DNA from: Deltaproteobacteria bacterium RIFCSPLOWO2_02_FULL_57_26
Lineage (GTDB): Bacteria; Desulfobacterota; Binatia; UBA9968
Assembly (NCBI GenBank): GCA_001798455.1
Contig: MGSI01000024.1
Coordinates: 1 to 8,850 of the forward strand
DNA length: 8,850 nucleotides
Direction of reading: 5' to 3'
The notes beneath the pieces are model-generated. The model made no database searches and had not been told where the DNA came from. It saw nothing but the letters and a program-made list of their open reading frames with translations. The position numbers and the translations under genes are program-made. Below, piece after piece: positions 1-5,443 of the stretch. How positions within the stretch are numbered: the stretch's first letter is position 1; the number at the start of each line of letters is the position of its first letter.

Positions 1-846
1 GATCATCTTCGAGCCCTTCATCCCGGCCAAGTGTTGGACCGCGCCCGAAATGCCGCAGGCGATGTAGAGTTTCGGCTTAACAGTCTTTCCCGTCTGGCCG
101 ATCTGCAGGGAATAAGGAACCCAGCCAGCGTCCACCACCGCCCGTGTCGCCCCGATGGCGCCGCCGAGCATCTCGGCTAACTGCCGCAGCACGTCAAAAT
201 GTTCCGCCGCCTTCAGACCTCGCCCGCCGGCGACGATCACGTTGGCCCCTTCAAGCTGCGGTCCTTCTTGCTGGACCGTTACCCGTTCGGCCACGCGGAC
301 TTTATGGATGGCCGGATCAGAAGGCGGCACGACCTCTTCGACGATGGCCGTTTGATTACGTGGTATTGCCTCAAACGACTTCTGTCGGACCAGCAATATA
401 TTCGTTCCGGGGCTGTCCAGCGTACTCACGTTGAGATAGCTGCCTCCTAGGGCCGGGATCGTGGCCTCGACCGAACTACCTTTCAAGGCAAAATCGCCAA
501 CGTCGGTGATCGCGCCCGAGTCAAGCACCACGCTCAGCGCGGCGGCCAGGTCCCGACCGGCATAGCTCGAGGCAAAGAGCATCACGGCAGGGCGATATTT
601 CTGTATCAGTCCCGCGATGGTCTCTACGGCGGGAAGCGTCAAGTAATCGCGAAAAACCGGATCGTCCGATCGATACACCTTGCTGGCGCCGTGGTTGGCA
701 AGTGTCTGGACGGCATCGCCCGGGGCGGGTCCGAGCAGGATAGCCTCGGCCGTCCCCACCTCAGCCGCCTTTGACAGCATCTCCAGAGTGGTCGGAGTAA
801 CCTTCTCCTCGATCACCTCGGCATAGACCCAAATGAGAACAGCCAT
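1..846 (-). CDS. etfA: Electron transfer flavoprotein alpha subunit, 3' end cut by window
   Basis: This is the alpha subunit of the ETF heterodimer, the FAD-carrying soluble protein that passes electrons from acyl-CoA and other flavin dehydrogenases to an acceptor such as ETF:quinone oxidoreductase. The open frame gives 282 residues with no stop; family members are about 310-330 residues, so roughly 40 C-terminal residues lie outside. Visible FAD-domain motifs are VIVAGGRGL (203-211), GATRAVVDAGWVP (232-244), QIGQTGK (248-254) and YIACGISGAVQH (261-272), which is the start of the ETF-alpha signature. The N-terminal half (MAVLIWVYAEV onward) is the usual adenine-nucleotide-hydrolase-like domain. 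The ATG at 846 lies directly after the AT-rich spacer and has no recognisable Shine-Dalgarno, so translation may depend on etfB upstream or on an unstructured leader. Identity is secure; the start is the only plausible one at the family N-terminus. Confidence 0.96.
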   Translation of the reverse strand, partial: MAVLIWVYAEVIEEKVTPTTLEMLSKAAEVGTAEAILLGPAPGDAVQTLANHGASKVYRSDDPVFRDYLTLPAVETIAGLIQKYRPAVMLFASSYAGRDLAAALSVVLDSGAITDVGDFALKGSSVEATIPALGGSYLNVSTLDSPGTNILLVRQKSFEAIPRNQTAIVEEVVPPSDPAIHKVRVAERVTVQQEGPQLEGANVIVAGGRGLKAAEHFDVLRQLAEMLGGAIGATRAVVDAGWVPYSLQIGQTGKTVKPKLYIACGISGAVQHLAGMKGSKMI

Positions 847-943
847 ATCTTGAATTATGAATTTTGAATTTTTAATTCTGAATTTTTAGTTTCAGGTCGA
901 TAATTCAAAATTAAACATTTAAAATTGAAAATTACCTCATTGT
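847..943. repeat. AT-rich etfB-etfA spacer with inverted AATTTTGAATT repeats
   Basis: This 97-bp gap between etfB and etfA has about 80% A+T (78 of 97 bases by hand count), in sharp contrast to the flanking genes. It is built from degenerate copies of an AATTTTGAATT-like unit. One perfect copy lies at 860-870 and its exact inverted complement AATTCAAAATT at 902-912, 31 bp apart; further imperfect copies such as GAATTATGAATT and AATTCTGAATT adjoin. The two perfect arms could pair into an AT-only hairpin in the etfBA transcript. There is no GC-rich stem with a T-tract, so it does not look like an ordinary terminator. Its role is unknown: candidates are an intercistronic processing or translation-tuning element, or a dispersed family of AT-rich intergenic repeats. 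Confidence 0.6.
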
Positions 944-1723
944 TTAGATAACTTTTAACTCGGCGAGAAAATCCGCAATCTGCTTTCCGCCATCCCCTTC
1001 GTCCGTAATGACCTTGCCAGCCTGACGGGCAGGCGGTCTTCCAACACTCAACACCTTTTCTCTAGCGCCGGCCCCGCCGACCTGGTCCGGTCCAAGACCT
1101 AAATCTCCAGCGGTATACTTCTTAATTTCTTTTTTCTTGGCAGCCATGATGCCCTTGAGCTGGGGATAGCGGGGCTCGTTGATGCCGCTGGTAACCGTGA
1201 CCAGCGCCGGTAACTCGGCCTCGACGACGTCGTAGCCGCTCTCGCTTTGCCGCTTGATAGTGATCTTGTTGCCCTCAACGGCGATCTCTTTAGCGAAGGT
1301 GAGGGGAGCAATCCTCAACAGCTGAGCGATTTGTCCTGGAACGATTCCGGAATAGCTGTCACTGCTTTCGGCAGCGCAGATCACCAGGTCAAAGGGCCCT
1401 TTCTTAATGGCTGCTGCAAGCACCTTGGCAGTGCCCAGCGTATCGGAGCCGGCGAGGGTATCATCCAAAATGTGAATCGCAGAAGTCGCACCCATGGCCA
1501 AGGCGTTCCGAATGCCGATGGTGGCATCATTGATACCCATGGTCACAACCTTCACTTCGCCGCCGTGCTTTTCCGTGAGGCGCAGCCCCTCCTCGAGGGC
1601 GCTGGCAGCCGCAGGGTCCAGCTCATGGGGGATACCCTTGCGCACCATGCATTTAGTGGCAGGATCGATCTCTATGATAACCGAACTAGCCGGAATAACC
1701 TTGGCGCAGATGATGACGTTCAA
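944..1723 (-). CDS. etfB: Electron transfer flavoprotein beta subunit
   Basis: This is the AMP-binding beta subunit of ETF, partner of the etfA product encoded 97 bp downstream. The 259 residues are full length for the family. It opens with MNVIICAKVIPASS, carries GGEVKVVTMG (54-63) and ALAMGAT (74-80), and has the C-terminal recognition-loop region INEPRYPQLKGIMAAKKK (181-198), the segment that docks onto partner dehydrogenases. The nucleotide-loop region reads AESSDSYSGIVPGQIA (118-133). This differs from the QxxDxDxxQ type of classical and bifurcating ETFs and, from memory, resembles the TESTDxYTG form of actinobacterial-like ETFs. The start is TTG: reading upstream in frame there is no ATG or GTG before a TGA stop, and a GAGG (1732-1735) sits 8 nt before the TTG. 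Lys-rich stretches near the end fit the family. Confidence 0.96.
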   Translation of the reverse strand: MNVIICAKVIPASSVIIEIDPATKCMVRKGIPHELDPAAASALEEGLRLTEKHGGEVKVVTMGINDATIGIRNALAMGATSAIHILDDTLAGSDTLGTAKVLAAAIKKGPFDLVICAAESSDSYSGIVPGQIAQLLRIAPLTFAKEIAVEGNKITIKRQSESGYDVVEAELPALVTVTSGINEPRYPQLKGIMAAKKKEIKKYTAGDLGLGPDQVGGAGAREKVLSVGRPPARQAGKVITDEGDGGKQIADFLAELKVI

Positions 1724-1731
1724 TGTTCCAG

Positions 1732-1735
1732 CCTC
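1732..1735 (-). promoter_or_regulatory. Ribosome binding site fixing the TTG start of etfB
   Basis: GAGG on the minus strand lies 8 nt upstream of the TTG at 1723. Together with an in-frame TGA seven codons upstream of the TTG and no intervening ATG or GTG, it leaves TTG as the initiation codon. Confidence 0.6.
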
Positions 1736-1843
1736 GTTAGGCAGCGATCACAAAAAAGTCCGATGATAACAAGGGCGCCCCAGCGATGAGTGCGCCTTTC
1801 GAGAACGGCTTCCTTCAGCAACTATTCAGCGAACACGCTGATG

Positions 1844-1859
1844 GACCGGCAGGCCGGTC
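1844..1859. repeat. 16-bp palindrome at the end of the 62-residue gene
   Basis: Arms GACCGGC (1844-1850) and GCCGGTC (1853-1859) are perfect complements separated by AG. On the minus strand the hairpin begins on the last base of the stop codon of the small gene. It is followed by no T-run, so it is not a standard intrinsic terminator. It could mark a 3' end, block exonucleases, or bind a protein; it could also be chance in GC-rich DNA. The rest of the 135-bp gap to etfB shows only a weak bulged stem (1771-1798). Confidence 0.4.
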
Positions 1860-2047
1860 TATTTCAGCCAGTCGGAGACCTTCCCCTCCATCACGACATC
1901 CAGTATCTCTTTGCAGTCCTGGATCGCCTTATCCACGATTTTCGGGTCGTTCATGTGCGGCATCGCCCAATTGATGGCACCGTGAAGCGCCTGAACGACA
2001 TCTTTGAGATGCTCGTCCAACGCCTCGTTGTTTGGTGCTTGCGGCAT
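1859..2047 (-). CDS. Small conserved-looking protein of unknown function, 62 aa
   Basis: I do not recognise this protein. It reads MPQAPNNEALDEHL and continues to VVMEGKVSDWLK, with 62 residues, no signal peptide and no membrane segment. It looks mostly helical, with one Cys (residue 45), two Trp (27 and 60) and three His (13, 22, 31). The start at 2047 is chosen over a longer in-frame extension because AGGAG lies 8 nt upstream and shares bases with the TAG stop of the diiron gene (2059-2061). That arrangement indicates translational coupling, so the two products are probably made together. Size and position suggest an accessory or assembly partner of the PaaA-like protein, analogous in position only to small subunits of multicomponent oxygenases; no homology to PaaB is visible. 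Coding status is well supported by the signals, function is open. Confidence 0.75.
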   Translation of the reverse strand: MPQAPNNEALDEHLKDVVQALHGAINWAMPHMNDPKIVDKAIQDCKEILDVVMEGKVSDWLK

Positions 2048-2055
2048 AACTGTTT

Positions 2056-2060
2056 CTCCT
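2056..2060 (-). promoter_or_regulatory. Shine-Dalgarno overlapping the upstream stop codon
   Basis: AGGAG on the minus strand (2060-2056) takes its first two bases from the TAG stop of the PaaA-like gene and sits 8 nt before the ATG at 2047. It selects the short 62-residue start and implies coupled translation of the two genes. Confidence 0.7.
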
Positions 2061-2775
2061 AATAATACAGCCGGCCCTTGTTTGGATCGGGGACTTGAAG
2101 ACCCATCTTCTCGATCAGAGGGTTCACTTCCTTGATGTATTCGTCTCTGGCTTGGGCATTGGTCCGGCGCTTTAAACCCCAATGCCGATACCGCTCAGAG
2201 CGGTACGAATCCGAGCGGCCAAACATGTCAAGCGCCTTGACATACCAGCAATCGAGGGCCTTCTGGACCTTCGCCTTTGAATCTCCGCCTTTGGCAGCTA
2301 GCTCGGCTGTCTTGGTAGTTCCAAAATCGATGTGACCTTCTTCCTCTCTCATGACCTCCGGGAGGATTCGCTCCAGCGGCGCGTAGCTGCAGCCCATAAA
2401 CTCCTCTAGCTGGTACCTGCCAATACGATCGATGAGGAAGCCGAATACCGCGAAATCTTCCCAGGTCGTGATCCTGCCCCGAAAGGCCTCCACATAACGT
2501 TCCTGATTCGGGCGACTGAGCACGTAAGAGACGTCGGCACCGATATCGCCGGCGAGGCGCGCTATCTTGCGATAGTGGTCAATCTCCTCGGCAGCCGTCC
2601 TGGCAACGATCAGTTGGTCGAGCTTGGTCGGTGCCGTCGGCAAAATCATCTCCACGTAGAGATGGGGTCCGCCGATTTCACAATCCGCTTGAATAGCCAG
2701 AACGCGCCTCAAAAGGTCCTGGTATTCTTGATCCATTTTTTCGAAATCTTTAAGCTCGATCTTGTCCCTGAACAT
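2059..2775 (-). CDS. PaaA/PaaC-like ferritin-fold diiron protein (phenylacetyl-CoA oxygenase family)
   Basis: This is a probable carboxylate-bridged diiron protein of the phenylacetic-acid-catabolism (PaaA/PaaC) branch of the ferritin-like superfamily. From an ATG at 2775 it has 238 residues. Counting from the neighbouring TTG (2778) as residue 1, the expected ligands are E34 (helix 1), E65-x-x-H68 (helix 2), E125 or E126 (helix 3) and E146-x-x-H149 (helix 4). The stretch TWEDFAVFGFLIDR, then GCSYAPLER and EVMREEEGH, lines up by eye with PaaA's TWADIGAIGWLVD / CSYGPYAR / CKEESFH. Because all metal ligands are kept, it resembles catalytic PaaA rather than the metal-free PaaC. PaaA is longer (about 309 residues), and no PaaB, PaaD or PaaE gene is visible nearby, so the substrate is unknown. 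AGGAGG at 2783-2788 is 7 nt from the ATG and only 4 nt from the TTG, favouring the ATG. Confidence 0.8.
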   Translation of the reverse strand: MFRDKIELKDFEKMDQEYQDLLRRVLAIQADCEIGGPHLYVEMILPTAPTKLDQLIVARTAAEEIDHYRKIARLAGDIGADVSYVLSRPNQERYVEAFRGRITTWEDFAVFGFLIDRIGRYQLEEFMGCSYAPLERILPEVMREEEGHIDFGTTKTAELAAKGGDSKAKVQKALDCWYVKALDMFGRSDSYRSERYRHWGLKRRTNAQARDEYIKEVNPLIEKMGLQVPDPNKGRLYY

Positions 2776-2782
2776 CAATCTG

Positions 2783-2788
2783 CCTCCT
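2783..2788 (-). promoter_or_regulatory. Strong Shine-Dalgarno deciding the start of the PaaA-like gene
   Basis: A perfect AGGAGG on the minus strand lies 7 nt upstream of the ATG at 2775 but only 4 nt from the adjacent in-frame TTG at 2778. Spacing therefore favours ATG. Confidence 0.65.
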
Positions 2789-2873
2789 GTCCTTATCGCT
2801 TACGCGCAACGATCTACAAACGCTTAACAAATCAGGCCCGTAAAATCAATAGTCCTGCACGCCCAAAATCCGC

Positions 2874-2902
2874 TTTACTTAGTGTCGTTTCTACACTAAA
2901 GT
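2874..2902 (+). promoter_or_regulatory. Candidate pncB promoter with embedded operator palindrome
   Basis: TTTACT (2874-2879) and TAAAGT (2897-2902) each match 4 of 6 positions of the sigma-70 -35 and -10 boxes and are exactly 17 bp apart. Between and overlapping them lies a 21-bp interrupted palindrome: TTAGTGT (2879-2885), a 7-bp spacer, then ACACTAA (2893-2899). Imperfect symmetry continues outward (CGC...GCG with one-base slips). A repressor bound here would cover the promoter. Known regulators of pncB-type genes (NrtR, NadQ, NiaR) use palindromic operators of similar size; which one, if any, acts here cannot be read from the sequence. The site is also within reach of the divergent PaaA-like gene. 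Confidence 0.55.
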
Positions 2903-2933
2903 AGGCGGCGACATCTCGCACCAAGGAGTCTCC

Positions 2934-4286
2934 GTGAATCACGCCAACAACCTCGCCCTGCTAACCGACCTATACCAGTTGACCATGGCCCAGAGCTATT
3001 TCCAGAGCCGCAAACTCGAGCCGGCGACCTTCAGTCTCTTCATCCGCAACTACCCCCCGCACCGAGGCTATTTCGTCTGTGCCGGCCTGGAAGACGTGCT
3101 GCGCTATCTGGTCGATTTTGCCTTTGACGGCGGGTCCCTGGACTACCTCCACTCGTGTCGGCTCTTCGCCGACGAGTTTCTCGACTTCCTCAAAGGCCTG
3201 CGCTTTAGGGGGGAGATGTGGGCGATTCCCGAAGGACGCCTCTTATTCAAGGAGGAACCGATTCTCGAGATCACCGCCCCCATCGTTGAGGCCCAGATCG
3301 TCGAGACCTTCATCATCAATCAGATCAATCTCCAAACCCTGATCGCCAGCAAGGCCGCCCGCTGCGTCCACGCGGCGCGAGGCCGCGCTTTGGTGGATTT
3401 CTCGTTGCGCCGCACTCACGGAATCGACGCGGGCCTGAAGGTCGCCCGCTGTAGCTTCCTGGCCGGCTTTAGCGCCACGAGCAACGTTTTGGCGGGCCAG
3501 CGATACGGTATTCCCATTGTCGGCACTATGGCGCATTCGTTTGTGTGCAGCTTCGAGCGCGAGATCGACGCTTTTCGAAGCTTCGTTGCCAGTTTCCCTG
3601 ACAACTCGACTCTGCTCATCGACACCTACGACACGCTGGCGGGCGCCCGCAGCGCCGTGGAGGTGGCGCGCGAGATGGCGGCGAGAGGAGGGCGCCTGCG
3701 CGGGGTCCGCATCGACAGCGGCGACCTCGCTTCCCTGGCCCGCGAGGTCCGCAAGATCCTGGATGAGGCGGGGCTGTCTGATGTCAAAATCTTCGGCAGC
3801 GGCGGATTGGACGAATACGATCTGGCCTCGCTTTCGGAAGCAAATGCCCCCTACGACAGCTACGGGGTAGGGACGAAAATGGGAGTCTCGGCCGATGCCC
3901 CGTGGTTCGACATGGCCTACAAGCTGGTCGAATACAACGGCCGCCCCGTGTTGAAGCTAAGCACGGGTAAGGCAACTGTCCCGGGAAAAAAGCAGGTCTT
4001 TCGCTTCGCTGACGGCCGGGGTCAGCTGGAACGGGACATGATCGGGCTGCGCAACGAAGAGGTCGCAGGCTCCGAGGCTCTGCTGCAAAAAGTCATGGAG
4101 CACGGCAAGCCCGTCGGGCCCCGCCCATCGCTCAAGGAGATCAGGGATCGCTTCCTGCAGGAAATTAGCCGGCTCGACGAGAAGACCAGGGCCATCTGCA
4201 ACCCGAGACCCTATCCGGTCGAATTGACCCCTAAACTCAGCCATCTCAGAGACAAGATCGAGGAGCAGGTCACCCAAACCCAATAA
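2934..4286 (+). CDS. pncB: Nicotinate phosphoribosyltransferase
   Basis: The enzyme converts nicotinate, PRPP and ATP to nicotinate mononucleotide (EC 6.3.4.21), the entry step of the Preiss-Handler NAD salvage route in the cytosol. The 450 residues are a complete family length. Motifs in order are TDLYQLTMA (11-19), DFSLRRTHGIDAG (155-167), GFSATSNVLAGQRYGIP (178-194), GTMAHSF (197-203, carrying the conserved His region), LIDTYDT (228-234), RIDSGDL (259-265), KIFGSGGLDEYDL (285-297), GVGTKMG (311-317) and YKLVEYNGRPVLKLS (329-343). The start is GTG at 2934, with AAGGAG (2923-2928) 5 nt upstream; the N-terminal TDLYQLTMA position supports it. It is a single-gene unit read divergently from the PaaA-like gene and convergently with fabH, and probably controlled by the palindrome at 2879-2899. 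Nothing suggests truncation. Confidence 0.97.
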   Translation: MNHANNLALLTDLYQLTMAQSYFQSRKLEPATFSLFIRNYPPHRGYFVCAGLEDVLRYLVDFAFDGGSLDYLHSCRLFADEFLDFLKGLRFRGEMWAIPEGRLLFKEEPILEITAPIVEAQIVETFIINQINLQTLIASKAARCVHAARGRALVDFSLRRTHGIDAGLKVARCSFLAGFSATSNVLAGQRYGIPIVGTMAHSFVCSFEREIDAFRSFVASFPDNSTLLIDTYDTLAGARSAVEVAREMAARGGRLRGVRIDSGDLASLAREVRKILDEAGLSDVKIFGSGGLDEYDLASLSEANAPYDSYGVGTKMGVSADAPWFDMAYKLVEYNGRPVLKLSTGKATVPGKKQVFRFADGRGQLERDMIGLRNEEVAGSEALLQKVMEHGKPVGPRPSLKEIRDRFLQEISRLDEKTRAICNPRPYPVELTPKLSHLRDKIEEQVTQTQ

Positions 4287-4447
4287 AGACCCCTTGACAG
4301 GCCTGAGCCGGCGCGGTAGTCGGACAATTCGTGGCCGAGCAGAAACGCCAAAAAGAGCGCCGGCAAAAGGACTTCTGAAATACGCGGGCAGTACGATATG
4401 GTTTGAAGGCCGGAAAACAGAGGCTCGATTTCGCAGTTATGGATTGG
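4287..4447. other. Convergent spacer between pncB and fabH, with long-range inverted repeat
   Basis: This 161-bp spacer separates two genes that converge. I see no gene, tRNA or clear intrinsic terminator with a T-tract. The only structure found is a perfect 8-bp inverted repeat, GCCGGCGC (4307-4314) and GCGCCGGC (4357-4364), with a 42-bp loop. Its length and loop make it weak evidence for a bidirectional termination structure. Confidence 0.4.
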
Positions 4448-5443
4448 TTAGAACTTGATTACCGCGGCGCCCCAGGCGAAGCCCGCGCCGAAAGCGTTCA
4501 GAAGCACGATATCTCCGGAGCGAATACGACCTTCTCGCCGCGCCTCATCCAAGGCGACCGGAACCGACGCCGCCGAGGTGTTCCCGTATTTGTCCACATT
4601 CACCACCACTTTCTCCAGAGGCAGACCCAAGCGCTCGGCCAACGCCGTGATGATCCTCCGATTCGCCTGATGTGGGATGACCAGCGAGACCTGATTGATC
4701 GTCACTCCGGCCTCATCCAGGGCCTCCCGGCTGATTTCTTCCATTGAGCGCACCGCGACCTTGAAAACCTCTTTGCCGTTCATGGTGATGGTGTGCTCGT
4801 TGCGCTGCACGGTCTCGACGCTGGCAGGCTTGAGAGACCCGCCCGCGGGAACATAGAGCGTCTTGGCGTAGGAACCGTCCGTGCGCAGCCGCGTGCTTAG
4901 GACCCCCCGGCCTCCGTCATTCGACACCCCCAGAACCACAGCGCCCGCTCCATCCCCGAACAAGATGCAGGTCGCGCGGTCCTGCCAGTTGAGCAGGCGG
5001 CTCAAGGCGTCCGATCCCACGACAAGCGCGCTGCGAATCTTGCCGGTCTGAATGAAAGAGTCGGCAACGGCCAGGGCATTGAGAAATCCGGAACAGGCGG
5101 CATTGACATCGAACGAGAATACATCCCGGGCGCCCAGCATGTGCTCAAGAACGCAGGCAGAGCTGGGAAAGGGATAATCGGGGGTAACCGTCCCCACAAC
5201 GATCGCCTCCAGGTCCTTCGCTTCCATCCCCGCGTCTTGGAGCGCCCGAATCGAAGCGTGATAGGCCATGTCGGCGCTTCCCTTGCCGTCCTCAAGAATC
5301 CGCCGCTCCTTAATCCCGGTGCGCGTGGTAATCCACTCGTCCGAGGTATCGACGAGCTGTTCCAAAGCCGAATTGGTCACAATTTTCGGGGGAAGCTCAG
5401 AGCCGGTGCCGAGAACGACGCTCCTCAGTTGCGATTGCCTCAC
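4448..5443 (-). CDS. fabH: Beta-ketoacyl-ACP synthase III
   Basis: FabH condenses a short acyl-CoA (usually acetyl-CoA) with malonyl-ACP to start type II fatty acid synthesis. The 331 residues are full length. The Cys-His-Asn triad is visible as C117 (NAACSGFLNAL), H258 (IPHQANRRI) and N288 (KYGNTSAAS). TSDEWITTRTGIKERRI (33-49) and the C-terminal LLNAFGAGFAWGAAVIKF are also typical. The GTG start at 5443 overlaps the TGA of fabF (GTGA, 5440-5443), with AGGAGG (5449-5454) 5 nt upstream, so translation is coupled to fabF. The usual neighbours plsX, fabD, fabG and acpP are absent on this side. A role in priming a specialised acyl chain instead of, or besides, the housekeeping pathway cannot be excluded, but the triad and conserved context give no sign of altered chemistry. 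Confidence 0.95.
   Translation of the reverse strand: MRQSQLRSVVLGTGSELPPKIVTNSALEQLVDTSDEWITTRTGIKERRILEDGKGSADMAYHASIRALQDAGMEAKDLEAIVVGTVTPDYPFPSSACVLEHMLGARDVFSFDVNAACSGFLNALAVADSFIQTGKIRSALVVGSDALSRLLNWQDRATCILFGDGAGAVVLGVSNDGGRGVLSTRLRTDGSYAKTLYVPAGGSLKPASVETVQRNEHTITMNGKEVFKVAVRSMEEISREALDEAGVTINQVSLVIPHQANRRIITALAERLGLPLEKVVVNVDKYGNTSAASVPVALDEARREGRIRSGDIVLLNAFGAGFAWGAAVIKF

Noticed and set aside
1247..1789. Plus-strand open frame of 180 codons opposite etfB
   Set aside because: It lies antisense to a clear EtfB with conserved motifs, with no translation signal or family resemblance.
1752..1798. Possible minus-strand terminator between the small gene and etfB
   Set aside because: The stem (arms 1771-1778 and 1792-1798) is bulged with a long loop, and the T-run is 13 nt beyond it, so it does not fit an intrinsic terminator.
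2048..2182. Longer N-terminal extension of the 62-residue protein
   Set aside because: The extension runs antiparallel-free but inside the coding region of the diiron protein in another frame, has no Shine-Dalgarno, and the AGGAG at 2056-2060 clearly selects the ATG at 2047.
4294..4322. Consensus TTGACA after pncB
   Set aside because: The hexamer 17 bp downstream (TAGTCG) is not a credible -10, and no gene begins downstream on that strand.
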